Source: Natrialba chahannaoensis JCM 10990 | GTDB lineage: Archaea; Halobacteriota; Halobacteria; Halobacteriales; Natrialbaceae | Assembly: GCF_000337135.1 (NCBI RefSeq) | Contig: NZ_AOIN01000035.1 | Coordinates: 1 to 64,000, forward strand | Reading direction: 5' to 3' | DNA length: 64,000 bases | Part shown: positions 19,052 through 27,982 of the stretch, piece after piece | Position numbering within the stretch: the stretch's first letter is position 1 | Layout: the number at the start of each line of letters is the position of its first letter | The notes under the pieces: model-generated | The model's database searches: none | Told to the model about the DNA's origin: nothing | What the model saw: the letters and a program-made list of their open reading frames with translations, nothing else | Position numbers and translations under genes: made by a program

Positions 19052-19504
19052 CGCCGTCTGCAGTTCTTTTGATCTGACTTCTTTCGTGTGCGCTCGTCCG
19101 TGAGTGACATCGGTTTGCCGTTCACTCTTCGCGCTGTTTCCCTCTCATCCTTCCTCGTCTCTCGTTTACCAACCAGCGTACAACGCCGTTCTCCCGCCTG
19201 ACCCTCGGGGCCGCCCCACACCATCTCCACTCGACCCAGTAGCAGTCGTGATTCCGACTCGAGTGTCCCGGCTCAAGAACCACTCTCCGCCAACTCGTCT
19301 TTCGTCCCACACAATCAGCGATTGGCTCGCAGCCAATCGTCGATATCAACGTCTTGTACTGTGCGCTTGCTTGTCGGAATTCGGAAACTACCACGGTCTT
19401 TCATCACTGATGTTTGTTAGCATGTGTCGGCGAATTCCACGCCCTCAGGCTCTGAGGATACAAAATCAAAATACAAAAGTACCTCCGGACCATTGTATCT
19501 GAAA
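19052..19504. other. Intergenic region with a perfect 9-bp palindrome
   Basis: No coding frame was seen. A T-rich stretch (about 19065-19080) follows the cupredoxin stop and may terminate it. A perfect inverted repeat, CGATTGGCT-cgc-AGCCAATCG, lies at 19319-19339. An AT-rich, TATA-like region (about 19460-19483) precedes the transporter start at 19505. Confidence 0.55.
19319..19339. repeat. Perfect 9-bp inverted repeat with 3-nt loop
   Basis: CGATTGGCT-cgc-AGCCAATCG. Both arms match without a mismatch. It could be a protein-binding palindrome or an RNA hairpin. No second copy was noticed in the window. Confidence 0.6.
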
Positions 19505-20596
19505 ATGATTTCACACAGAGACATCCTGCTCTTTGTCGCCCTCGCGTTCGTCTGGGGGACCGCCTTCAGCGCGATCGAGGTCGGACTCGCGACGATCCCG
19601 CCGATCCTCTTTGCGGCGCTTCGCTTCGATATCGCCGCGCTGATCTTCGTCGGCCTCGTCGCGCTCCGGGAACTCGAGTGGCGACCACGGACCCGGACGG
19701 ATTGGTACGCAATCACCGTCGCCGGCGGCCTGCTCGTCGGTGGCCACTTCGCGTTCCTCTTTCTGGGACAGTCGTACGTCTCGAGTGCCGTCTCTGCGAT
19801 CGTGTTGAGTCTGACACCGATCGTGACGCCGCCACTTGCACTTGCACTCCTGCCGAACCAGCGGATCCGCGCGCCTGCGGTCCTTGGACTACTCGTCGGA
19901 TTGGCGGGCATCGTCGTCATCGCGGTTCCCGGTGGCTCGCTCGACGGGCAGATTCTCGGCGTCGCATTGCTGTTCGTCTCAGCGACGTTGTTTGCGCTCG
20001 GCTCCGTACTCATGGAGGGGATCGACGAGTCGCTGCCGGTCATCTCGCTGCAGGCGTGGGCGATGGTCGTCGGTGCTGTCGTCTTGCACGCACTGAGCGT
20101 CGCCCACCCCGGCGAACGGATCTCGTCGGCGTCGCTGACGCTCCCCTCGGCGAGCGCGCTGCTCTATCTCGGCGTGGCCTCGACGGCTGGTGGCTTCCTC
20201 ATCTACTTCATCCTGTTAGAGCGCGTTGGGGCGGCCGAACTCAGTCTGGTCAACTACGCGACGCCGGTCGTCGCTGCTGTCTTTGGCTGGGCGCTGCTCG
20301 GCGAGTCGATCACCGTGTTGACGATCCTCGGCTTCGCGCTGATCATCGCCGGTTTCGCACTCTGTAAGCTCGACACGCTCTGGCAGGTCGGCGGCCCGAT
20401 CGTGGGCTATGGCCCGCAGCGGTCGACGTTCACGGACGGCAGCGTTGTCGTTTCCGGGAACTCCTATCTGAGTGACTGCGACCTCGGTGCCAACAACGCC
20501 ACAACCGATTCACCGACGACCACCAAAGCGACACCGAACACGCACGGTACGAACGCGACTGGAGGCTCCGCGTCGGTGTCTCCACACGGCGACTGA
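19505..20596 (+). CDS. EamA/DMT-family transporter
   Basis: A 363-aa membrane protein with ten hydrophobic segments in two EamA repeats, the pattern of drug/metabolite or amino-acid exporters. Motifs include FVWGTAFSAIEVGL at the first helix and LVNYATPVVAAVFGW in the second repeat. The C-terminal 60 residues are a hydrophilic Thr/Asn/Ser-rich tail outside the membrane domain. The open frame starts at 19424, but the ATG at 19505 begins immediately before the first helix and has an AT-rich box 22-34 nt upstream. Substrate unknown. Confidence 0.88.
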   Translation: MISHRDILLFVALAFVWGTAFSAIEVGLATIPPILFAALRFDIAALIFVGLVALRELEWRPRTRTDWYAITVAGGLLVGGHFAFLFLGQSYVSSAVSAIVLSLTPIVTPPLALALLPNQRIRAPAVLGLLVGLAGIVVIAVPGGSLDGQILGVALLFVSATLFALGSVLMEGIDESLPVISLQAWAMVVGAVVLHALSVAHPGERISSASLTLPSASALLYLGVASTAGGFLIYFILLERVGAAELSLVNYATPVVAAVFGWALLGESITVLTILGFALIIAGFALCKLDTLWQVGGPIVGYGPQRSTFTDGSVVVSGNSYLSDCDLGANNATTDSPTTTKATPNTHGTNATGGSASVSPHGD

Positions 20597-20719
20597 GTCT
20601 TCCTGTCTCTCGCAGTTCACCGCTCGTTCACACCGCGTCTCACTCACGACGCCCCCTTCGTTTCCACTGCGCCATCCAAAACTACCATACCCTCTCGCCA
20701 CCCAGTAGGCGGTATTCAG

Positions 20720-21841
20720 GTGGCTTCCGTGACTGAAAAACGCGAATACAGAGACGACTACCCCGAGCAGACGCTGTACATCCCCGGTCCGACTGAGGTA
20801 CGCGAGGACGTCATCGAGGCCATGTGCGAGCCGATGTTCGGCCACCGCATGGACCGAATGACCGACCTCTACACGACCATCGTCGAGGACACCAAGCGCT
20901 TCCTCGGCACCGACAACGACGTCATCATCCTCACCGGCTCCGGCACCGAGTTCATGGAGAGCTCGATCCTCAACCTCGTCGACGACAACGTCCTCGTCAC
21001 GACCTGTGGCAGCTTCAGCGAACGCCAGGCCAACGTCGCCGAGCGAGTTGGCAAGACCGTGGACACACTCGAGTACGACTGGGGCCAGGCGGTCAAGCCC
21101 GAGGACGTCCGCGAGGCACTCGAGGAGAGCGACCGCGAGTACGACGCGGTCACGTGCGTGATGAACGAGTCCTCGACCGGTGTCCGAAACCCGGTCGAGG
21201 AGATCGGCGACGTGGTCGCGGAGTATCCAGACACCTACTTCATCGTCGATGCGGTCTCCTCGCTGGGCGGTGATTTCGTCGACATCGACGAGCACAACAT
21301 CGACGTCATCTTCACGTCGGTTCAGAAGGCGTTCGCCATGCCGCCGGGACTCGGTGTCTGTGTCGTCAGCGACGACGCCTACGAGCGCGAACTCGAGTCC
21401 GACTCGGCCTCGTGGTACGGCGGCTTCCAGCGCTCGCTCGATTACTACGACCGGAAGGGACAGACCCACTCCACGCCGGCGATTCCGATCATGCTCGCCT
21501 ACCGAAAGCAGATGAAGCACATGCTTGAGGAAGGCCACGATGCGCGCGACCAGCGCCACCGGGAGATGGCCGAGTACACGCGCGAGTGGGCGCGCGGGCA
21601 CTTCGATATGTTCCCTGAGGAGGGCTACGAGTCTCAAACGGTGAGCTGTATCGAGAACAGCCAGGGAATCGATGTCGCAGACACTATCGACGCCGTCAGC
21701 GAGGAGTATGACTTCGTCTTCTCGAACGGCTACGGCTCCGCGCTCGGCGAGAAGACGTTCCGCATCGGGCACATGGGCGAACACGACGTAGAGAGCATCC
21801 GCGCACTCACGGACGCCATCGAAGACGTTGCGAACCTGTAG
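20720..21841 (+). CDS. Class V PLP aminotransferase (candidate phosphoserine aminotransferase)
   Basis: A 373-aa aminotransferase of the alanine-glyoxylate/serine-pyruvate group. Landmarks are LYIPGPTEV near the start, LTGSGTEFME, the ESSTG segment, DAVSSLGG, and the PLP-binding Lys203 in SVQKAFAMPPG. Class V enzymes of this type act as phosphoserine aminotransferase in some archaea (the MJ0959-like enzyme of methanogens), and no classical serC is visible here. Since serA and serB lie within 18 kb, that role is plausible but not shown. The alternative is alanine- or serine-glyoxylate transamination. Start is GTG at 20720; another in-frame GTG lies 9 nt later. Confidence 0.85.
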   Translation: MASVTEKREYRDDYPEQTLYIPGPTEVREDVIEAMCEPMFGHRMDRMTDLYTTIVEDTKRFLGTDNDVIILTGSGTEFMESSILNLVDDNVLVTTCGSFSERQANVAERVGKTVDTLEYDWGQAVKPEDVREALEESDREYDAVTCVMNESSTGVRNPVEEIGDVVAEYPDTYFIVDAVSSLGGDFVDIDEHNIDVIFTSVQKAFAMPPGLGVCVVSDDAYERELESDSASWYGGFQRSLDYYDRKGQTHSTPAIPIMLAYRKQMKHMLEEGHDARDQRHREMAEYTREWARGHFDMFPEEGYESQTVSCIENSQGIDVADTIDAVSEEYDFVFSNGYGSALGEKTFRIGHMGEHDVESIRALTDAIEDVANL

Positions 21842-22186
21842 CGACCGGAACGGAACCCAGCGAGACAACCGTTAGGACTCTTTTACAGCTTCCTGTGTCC
21901 TGTTTGTTTTCCGTTCGCTTCGCGCTGCTCAGTCGTGACTGTCGTCATCGCTGAAACTGATAACGACCTCATTCATTTTCGAATGTATAATCGTTTGGAA
22001 ATATAGGTAAGGATTACCATGTCAGTAGTTGCAATGGCCTATACGGTCTATAACGGTTGTTTTCTATAATGGTGTATGATAGCATGCACCTATTCTTACC
22101 AGGAAAGTGAAATATTATATACGGGGGGACCGTATTTCGAATCGAGACCACCCGTCCCCCGTTCGGGGCGACGGTTGCTTCACACC
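21842..22186. other. AT-rich intergenic region
   Basis: No frame is supported. The right half is AT-rich, with short near-repeats of ctata (about 22035-22075) and a clear TATA-like tattatata (22112-22120). The latter could drive the small membrane protein starting at 22187, with a leader of about 40 nt. Confidence 0.5.
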
Positions 22187-22468
22187 ATGACACAATATCC
22201 ACACCTTCGCCCACGAAGCACAGATCCCAAACCACCATCGGTCACCAGCTCCCTCATCGGCGGGATCGCGTTCTTGCTCGGCACACTCTCGCTGCTCGTC
22301 GCTGTGAGCTACCCCGTCTACGCGGCAACTGTCGCCATCACGATCGGCCTCGCAGTCGTCGTCCTCCGACGCGCGCTGCCTGTCCTTGGTCGCCGCCTCC
22401 GCGGCTACATGACCGAACTCGACGTCCCCGGCTTCGGTACCGTCGAAATCCGCGTCAACAGCCAGTAA
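22187..22468 (+). CDS. Small two-helix membrane protein
   Basis: A 93-aa protein starting MTQYPHLRPR. It has two hydrophobic helices (about residues 20-45 and 46-65), separated by SYPVYA, and a short soluble C-terminal domain with GYMTELDVPGFGTVEIRV. The open frame can be extended to 22076, but the added segment is basic and lacks structure. No known family. Single gene with its own promoter. Confidence 0.65.
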   Translation: MTQYPHLRPRSTDPKPPSVTSSLIGGIAFLLGTLSLLVAVSYPVYAATVAITIGLAVVVLRRALPVLGRRLRGYMTELDVPGFGTVEIRVNSQ

Positions 22469-22593
22469 TCGATTTTTCGCGTCTCGGTGTCGTACAGCAC
22501 AACTACCTTGTAGTCACATCGTTGTCGGTACTCGAGTGCCGAGTCTCGACTCATCCGATCGACAAAAGGAGCGTGTTGTCTCGCTCGTTGAAG

Positions 22594-23982
22594 CTATCCG
22601 AACAGCCGTCCGAGCCGTTCGGCGATTGCTCCGACCAGATCAGTGACCCACTCGAACACTGACGAGACTCCCTCGCGGAGCGTGCCAACTGAGCCACTCT
22701 CGGACCAGCCTTCGTTACGCTCGGACCCGCCCGTCGCTCGGTCGTCGCCGACCGCCGCGCGGGCATCGACGAGGCCGTCTCCTTCAGCACAGGTCTCGAG
22801 CACCGGTTCTGCCGTCTCGGCGAGGATCGACCGGACTGCATCGTTGGTACCCGGCACCGGCCCCGACTCCTTGCGCGTCTCCCAGCACAGCGCCGCGACG
22901 CCGGCGACGAACGGCGTTGCGACGCTCGTTCCGCTGGCCTCGGCGTAGCGATTGTCGACGGTGCTCGAGGTGATGTCAGTGCCCGGCGCGAGCAGGTCGA
23001 CACCCTCACCGACGCTACTGTAGGTGGCGAGCGTGTCGTCCTCGTTCATCGCGGTGACGGCGATGACGTCGTCGTGTGTCGCCGGGTAGGTCATCGTCTC
23101 CTCGGTACAGGAGCTGCTTCCGTTGTTGCCCTCGTTGCCGGCTGCCGAAAGGAGGAGGTGACCTGCCGAGTGGGCGGTCTCGATCGCTTCGTCGACCGCG
23201 TCACTCTCGCTTTCCCCACCGAGACTCATCGAGATAATTTCTACGTCGTTCTCTATGCACCAGTCGATGCCGGCGATCAGATCGCTGTACCGTCCGTTGC
23301 CGTCGTCGTCGAGCACCTTCACGGCGTAGAGGTTCGCGTTCGGTGCCGTCCCCACCACGCCGCGGTCGTTGTCCAGCGCGCCGGCGACGCCGGCGACGTG
23401 CGTGCCGTGGCCGTGCTGATCCTCGTAGTCGTCGGGGAGCCCAGAGCCAGTGACGTTCCGCCCGCCAGCGACCGAGAGACTACAGTGGTCGGTCTGGATG
23501 CCAGTGTCGAGAATTCCGATATCGACGCCCGATCCGTCCGGCTCGACCGCAGTTGCACCGATGCGCTCGAGTCCCCACGAGGCCTGCTGGTCAGGGTGGG
23601 TATCACAGTCCGATCGGTCCGGCGGCAACAACGACTCGAGTAGCGACGGCGACCAGTCGTCCGGGATTCCGGTTTCGTCGTCCTCCTCGACGGAGGCGAC
23701 ACCGGTCGCGGCGAGTAACTCGTCCAGTCGGTTCGACGGCACTTCTGCGAGCACGAAGTCGAAGTTGTCGTACTCGCGAAGCGTCGTGCCGCCGACGGAG
23801 TCGACGACGTCGAGTAGCTCGCCGAGCAGTCCGTTTTGCGGGTGGATGAACACCCGTCGGGTGTCCGACGAGGGTGACGCTGCAGACGACTGCGACGCCG
23901 CTGCCGTCCCCGAAGACGTGACGAGACTGACGGAGACGGCTGCGCCGGCACCCTGCAGGAGCTGGCGACGAGTGAGTGTCAT
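22594..23982 (-). CDS. Subtilisin-like serine protease (halolysin type), Tat-exported
   Basis: Secreted S8 protease of 462 aa. Tat signal TRRQLLQGAG with cleavage probably near the AAAS segment. An inhibitor I9-like propeptide follows (about 40-105), then the catalytic domain with Asp159 (GILDTGI), His192 (HGHGTHVAG), oxyanion Asn283 (SAAGNEG) and Ser353 (GTSVATPF). The C-terminal extension is short compared with classical halolysins. ATG 23982 is preferred over an upstream in-frame start within a simple repeat, because the Tat signal begins there and a TATA-like box lies about 30 nt upstream. It probably degrades extracellular protein; regulation is unknown. Confidence 0.93.
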   Translation of the reverse strand: MTLTRRQLLQGAGAAVSVSLVTSSGTAAASQSSAASPSSDTRRVFIHPQNGLLGELLDVVDSVGGTTLREYDNFDFVLAEVPSNRLDELLAATGVASVEEDDETGIPDDWSPSLLESLLPPDRSDCDTHPDQQASWGLERIGATAVEPDGSGVDIGILDTGIQTDHCSLSVAGGRNVTGSGLPDDYEDQHGHGTHVAGVAGALDNDRGVVGTAPNANLYAVKVLDDDGNGRYSDLIAGIDWCIENDVEIISMSLGGESESDAVDEAIETAHSAGHLLLSAAGNEGNNGSSSCTEETMTYPATHDDVIAVTAMNEDDTLATYSSVGEGVDLLAPGTDITSSTVDNRYAEASGTSVATPFVAGVAALCWETRKESGPVPGTNDAVRSILAETAEPVLETCAEGDGLVDARAAVGDDRATGGSERNEGWSESGSVGTLREGVSSVFEWVTDLVGAIAERLGRLFG

Positions 23983-24004
23983 GGGGACTGAAAGGTAAAC
24001 CTGC

Positions 24005-24016
24005 CAGATAAGCTTT
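24005..24016 (-). promoter_or_regulatory. TATA-like box of the subtilase gene
   Basis: Minus-strand AAGCTTATCTGG (24016-24005) is centred about 28 nt before the ATG at 23982. A five-unit hexamer repeat (24046-24075) lies about 30 nt further upstream and may affect the activator region. Confidence 0.5.
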
Positions 24017-24045
24017 CTGTGGTGTCTGTTCACTTCGTTGGCAGG

Positions 24046-24075
24046 TATCACTATCACTATCACTATCACTATCAC
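24046..24075. repeat. (TATCAC)x5 simple sequence repeat
   Basis: Five perfect tandem hexamers in plus-strand spelling, followed by a partial unit. They lie 64-93 nt upstream of the protease start. Hexamer repeats can slip, so copy number may vary between strains and shift promoter spacing by six bases. Alternatively this could be neutral sequence. Confidence 0.8.
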
Positions 24076-24180
24076 TCATCGATGCACAGAGGCGGCTACC
24101 GCGTTGACACAACTGTCTCGATAGTGAAATTCCAGCCCCACCGACCGAACTGAACCAAACGAAAATGCCGTCTCGAGTCG

Positions 24181-24471
24181 CTACTGAATGTGCCCTTCGC
24201 GACGCAGCTGGTCTGCGTCGCTCTTCTCGTAGCGCCAGGTGATGTCGGCCTTCTCGTCCTGCCAATCCCACGGCTCGACGAGGACCACGTCGTCTTCGCG
24301 GATCCAGATGCGCTTTTGCATCTTGCCGGGAATGCGCGCAGTGCGCTCTTTCCCGTCTGCACAGCGTACTGTCACCCGATTCGCTCCGAGCATATTCGTG
24401 ACGGTCGCGAAGACCTCATCCTCCTCAGGCATTCGGAGGTTCTTCCGACCACCCTCGCCGTCGTCGCTCAT
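24181..24471 (-). CDS. eif1A: Translation initiation factor aIF-1A (eIF-1A)
   Basis: A 96-aa S1-like OB-fold protein that binds the small ribosomal subunit at the A site and helps recruit initiator tRNA. Family landmarks are [40 protein letters not shown] and [18 protein letters not shown]. Length fits the archaeal family. It is divergent from the 59-aa gene to its right. Confidence 0.96.
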   Translation of the reverse strand: MSDDGEGGRKNLRMPEEDEVFATVTNMLGANRVTVRCADGKERTARIPGKMQKRIWIREDDVVLVEPWDWQDEKADITWRYEKSDADQLRREGHIQ

Positions 24472-24565
24472 GGGCCCCGGTTCGAGTTCGAACGGTTTAA
24501 CCCTTTATCGATTCCGTGGGGCGATCACACCCCGCGCTGGCGAGAACCGTCCCGCGAACCACGGC

Positions 24566-24573
24566 GTTTATTT
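24566..24573 (+). promoter_or_regulatory. TATA-like box of the 59-aa membrane protein
   Basis: The sequence gtttattt lies about 27 nt upstream of the ATG at 24597, consistent with a leaderless message. Confidence 0.5.
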
Positions 24574-24596
24574 CGGTTGACTGAGCATGCACGACT

Positions 24597-24776
24597 ATGC
24601 TGAAACAGCTCGGTCCTCTCGGAATCGTCGGTATCTTGATTCTCGTCGCCGGTATTGGCATCGTCGCCTACGCGAACTACGTCATCGCCGTCGGCATCGC
24701 ACTCGTGCTCGCCGGCCTCGGCCTCGTCGTCAAGGCACTCGTCTCGAGTGTCCTCCAGCAGTTCGGTATGTTCTAG
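24597..24776 (+). CDS. 59-aa two-helix membrane protein (DUF7470-like)
   Basis: A 59-aa protein, MLKQLGPLGIVGILILVAG to the end at QQFGMF. It has two hydrophobic helices (about residues 7-25 and 28-49) with only AYANYV between them. The LGPLGIVG start and the LALxLAGLGLVVKxLV pattern recall a haloarchaeal small-protein family I remember as DUF7470, unsearched. It sits between aIF-1A (divergent) and the convergent DUF460 gene. A TATA-like box lies at the leaderless distance. Function unknown. Confidence 0.75.
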   Translation: MLKQLGPLGIVGILILVAGIGIVAYANYVIAVGIALVLAGLGLVVKALVSSVLQQFGMF

Positions 24777-24805
24777 ATCTCGTTCTGCGTGCCGTCTCAG
24801 TTCTG

Positions 24806-26779
24806 TCAGACCTCGTTGTCGCCAGCCCGATGCTCGCTGATCAGCTGATCGACCATCGCTGCCTTCTGATCGCGTCGCCGCTCCTGGGCGCGGTCGTGCC
24901 AGTCGTCGATCACTGCCTCCACGTCCTCTTCCCGTGCGACGGCGAGTTCGTCCACCTCCTGCATCGCCACGTCACCCGCGGGTCCGACCGGAATCTCGTG
25001 CTCGAAGAGGAGTTCGTCGGCAACCTCCGACAGCCCGCCATCCTTCAGGATCACCCGCGGTTCGAACCCCGCGAGTAACTCCGCCGTCGAGCGCCCCGCA
25101 CCGCTCGCGTCGCGTACGTAGACTACGTCTCCCTCCGCGATTCCGTACTGGTCGTCGGCCTCGCGGATCGCCCCCTTCGTGAACTTCTCGACGACCTTGA
25201 CCGGCACCAGCCCCTCTTTCTTTGCAGAGACGTCGCTGAAGTTCGAGTGATCCAGCTTCCAGAGGGCCTTCATTCGTGCGACCTTGTCCTCTAACTCCTC
25301 GACGCGCTCGCGGGCCTCGTCGCGTTCGTACTCGAGTCGCTCCGCCGTGCGACGGTGGCGGGTCACCTCTCGATCCTGGCGCACCTCCTTGCGTTCCTGG
25401 CGGCGGGCCGACTCGAGTTCCCGTTCCAGGTCGTCGATGCGGTCGTCGCGATCTTCGATTCGTCCCTCAAGTGTTTTGACGTGCGACTGGAGGCGTTCGA
25501 CCTGTCGTTCCAGATCCTTGATCCGCCGTTCCTCCTCGCTGAGTTCGCGCGGTTCGTGCTCGGTCGTCTCCTCTTCGTCGCCGTCGTCGTCCGTGAGGTC
25601 TGTGAGGACGGCCTCGACACTCTCCTCGCCGGCGACGACGCGGGCGGTGACCTCGCCGCGGTCGATTCCCGGTGGGAGCTTCGCGGCGATGCGCTCGAAC
25701 TGGTCTTCGTGGGCGTCGACGGCGTACAGCGCGGCCGCCATCGCGTCGCGCTGGTGATCGTCGTCGTAGGGATGGTCGCGTGTCCGGTGTTGTTTCTCGT
25801 CGACCGGCAGGTCCGTCTCCGGAGTCCAGCCCGCTGCGTCGAAGCTCCGGCGGAACTTCTCGACCGTTTCGGGCATCGGCGTCACGTCCGCGGCGACGAT
25901 GATCGGCCGGCCGCGCTCGACGATCCACTCGATCACGTCGGCGGTGTCGCTGGTCCGTGAACTCCAGACGTCGAGCACGTCGCCCTCGAGAGAGACGATG
26001 GCAGCGGCGGTCGTCGTCCCCGGGTCGATCCCAACGACGACGTGGTCACGGCGCTTCACGAGCGGCCGGAACTCGATGCCGTCGCGGCGCTCGCGCTCGA
26101 TTTCGACGCGCACGTCACCCGAGCGGTTGCGCGAGACCGGAATATCCTGCGGGCGCGCCTCGACGGTGAACACTGCGTTCGCGTAGCCGCCGTAGGCTTC
26201 CCGGATGTCCGTCTCGTACGCGAGGTTGTCCTCCTCGAGTTCGGACTCGACTTCGCGGGCGCGCTTTTTTACCGAGCCATGGATACGGCGGGTGTAGCGG
26301 TCCTCGCTCCAGCCGCCGCTGCCGGTGGAGCGGCCCCGAGCGACCTTGACGGTCGTCGTATCGGTAAAGGCGGAGACCTCGTGGCCGACGTTGTGGGCGG
26401 CGAGGCGGGCGGCGGCCTCGGCCTCCTGCATCGGCTCCTTGCCGTAGGGGATCCCGTGGCGTTTCGCGACTCGAGAGAGTGGCTCGGGCTGTTCGGCACC
26501 CGTCACCTGCACCAGTTTCGTTCCCGCCGGGAGCGAGCCAAGCAGGTGGATGAGTTGGTCCTTGTCGGCGGCCAGCTCGTACATGTTATCCGTCGCGACG
26601 ATCGCCGGCTCCTCGTCGTCGATCAGCCGTCTGAGTTTTCGGTGTGAGACGACGTCCCGCGAGACCGTCTCGCCGTCGAACTCGACCAGCGCGTACGACG
26701 GTGCGTCACCGCGCACGTCACCGCTCTGGACGTCGACCCCGAAGACGACTGCATCAAGCGCACTCGTTCGCGTACTCAC
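24806..26779 (-). CDS. DUF460 domain protein, RNase H-like fold with coiled coil
   Basis: A 657-aa archaeal protein. The central VVVGIDPGTTTAAAIV (about residues 245-260) and ADVTPMPETVEKFRRSF resemble the RNase H-like YqgF/RuvC fold. A long charged coiled coil runs at about 410-510 (EERRIKDLERQVERLQ and following). The C-terminal region again looks globular, with GDVVYVRDASGAG and AMQEVDELAV. The family is conserved in archaea as DUF460 with no settled function; a role in RNA or DNA processing is inferred from the fold. It lies next to RNase Z on the same strand but is separately spaced by about 90 nt. Confidence 0.85.
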   Translation of the reverse strand: MSTRTSALDAVVFGVDVQSGDVRGDAPSYALVEFDGETVSRDVVSHRKLRRLIDDEEPAIVATDNMYELAADKDQLIHLLGSLPAGTKLVQVTGAEQPEPLSRVAKRHGIPYGKEPMQEAEAAARLAAHNVGHEVSAFTDTTTVKVARGRSTGSGGWSEDRYTRRIHGSVKKRAREVESELEEDNLAYETDIREAYGGYANAVFTVEARPQDIPVSRNRSGDVRVEIERERRDGIEFRPLVKRRDHVVVGIDPGTTTAAAIVSLEGDVLDVWSSRTSDTADVIEWIVERGRPIIVAADVTPMPETVEKFRRSFDAAGWTPETDLPVDEKQHRTRDHPYDDDHQRDAMAAALYAVDAHEDQFERIAAKLPPGIDRGEVTARVVAGEESVEAVLTDLTDDDGDEEETTEHEPRELSEEERRIKDLERQVERLQSHVKTLEGRIEDRDDRIDDLERELESARRQERKEVRQDREVTRHRRTAERLEYERDEARERVEELEDKVARMKALWKLDHSNFSDVSAKKEGLVPVKVVEKFTKGAIREADDQYGIAEGDVVYVRDASGAGRSTAELLAGFEPRVILKDGGLSEVADELLFEHEIPVGPAGDVAMQEVDELAVAREEDVEAVIDDWHDRAQERRRDQKAAMVDQLISEHRAGDNEV

Positions 26780-26869
26780 GGACGGTGGTAGGGGCGAAGT
26801 AAGTATAAATCCGGCGCGGGTGTGAGTCTGTGGTGGAGGTATCAGATCGCCGGCGGATTCCAGCCTAGG

Positions 26870-27805
26870 TTACGTTTCGTCCGCGTCCACGTACTCGAGT
26901 TCGATCACATCGCCGTCTTCGGGGACAATTACTTCGCTGTCGAACACGTCGCGCGCCTCGGCGAGGTGGTCACCAGTGTGGCCCGCGTAGCGCGAGGAGA
27001 TGTGCATCAGCGCCAGTCGATCTGCACCGGCGCGGTTCGCGATTTCGGCAGCCTGCTGAGCCGTCGAGTGGGCGGTCTTGGCTGCTCGATCTGCGCGGTC
27101 TTCGGCGAAGGTCGCGTCGTGGATCAGTAGGTCGGGCTCGTCCGCGGCCTCGATCGTCGCCACTGTTGGCCGCGTGTCGCCGGTATAGACGAGGCTGCGG
27201 CCGGGCCGGGGTTCACCGACGACCTGCTCGGGTTCGACGACGGTGCCGTCCTTGAGTTCGACTGGCTCGCCGTTGTGCAGTTTCGAGAATTTCGGGCCGA
27301 CGGGGACGCCGAGTTCTTCAGCGTGTTCGCGGTCGAAGCGGCCCTTGCGGTCGTCTTCGACGAGTGCATACCCGACCGACTGCGTATCGTGGTCCGTGCC
27401 GAACGCGCGCACCTCGAACTCGTCGGCACGGTAGGCAACGTCACCGTCGCCGACTTCGTTGATCCGCACCGGAAACGAGGGGCGGTTGCCGAGCGCGTTG
27501 ACGAGTCCCTTGAGCTGACGGCGCGTGCCGTATGGGGTGTGGACGGCAAGTGGCTCCTCGCGGTCGTTGAAGTCCATCGTCTGGAGCAGCCCCGGAATTC
27601 CGAGGACGTGGTCGCCGTGGAGGTGCGTGACGAACAGGTGCGAAATCGAAAAGCCGGTCCCGAAACGCATCATCTGACGCTGGGTTCCCTCGCCGGCGTC
27701 GAACAGCAGTTCCTCGCCCTCGCGGGCGACGTGGATTCCGCTCGGGTTCCGGTTGGTCGTCGGAACCGCGCCCGCCGTCCCCAGGAACGTCACGCGTAGT
27801 GGCAT
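26870..27805 (-). CDS. rnz: Ribonuclease Z (tRNA 3'-end endonuclease)
   Basis: Removes 3' trailers from tRNA precursors. The 311-aa metallo-beta-lactamase-fold protein has the zinc motif THLHGDHVLGIPGLL (about 60-74), the GTDHDTQSVGY stretch, VYTGDTRP (about 206-213), the AKTAHSTAQQAAEIA motif with a metal-binding His, and the SSRYAG ending. Length is typical for the short form. A TATA-like GGGTTTAGCC (about 27842-27833) lies 28-37 nt upstream. Confidence 0.96.
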   Translation of the reverse strand: MPLRVTFLGTAGAVPTTNRNPSGIHVAREGEELLFDAGEGTQRQMMRFGTGFSISHLFVTHLHGDHVLGIPGLLQTMDFNDREEPLAVHTPYGTRRQLKGLVNALGNRPSFPVRINEVGDGDVAYRADEFEVRAFGTDHDTQSVGYALVEDDRKGRFDREHAEELGVPVGPKFSKLHNGEPVELKDGTVVEPEQVVGEPRPGRSLVYTGDTRPTVATIEAADEPDLLIHDATFAEDRADRAAKTAHSTAQQAAEIANRAGADRLALMHISSRYAGHTGDHLAEARDVFDSEVIVPEDGDVIELEYVDADET

Positions 27806-27982
27806 CGGTAGTGATAGTGTGTTCGACGGTCCGGGGCTAAACCCGCTTCGAATGTTGGACCATCGGTACAGTAGCTTGCTGTGTCGCTGTCAGTCACAAC
27901 TTGTCTGACGAGTGTCGTGCAAACGGACGGCGCGTTTTACGTCACTCCAGTCCGTACCCCTGGTCATCCAGTCCAACCCCCA

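Noticed and set aside
20510-21868. A 452-codon minus-strand frame opposite the class V aminotransferase
   Set aside because: Low-complexity Val/Arg/Asp-rich translation typical of a shadow frame, while the plus strand has a full aminotransferase.
24046-24075. Considered as a CRISPR-like array
   Set aside because: Six-base tandem units without spacers; a simple repeat only.
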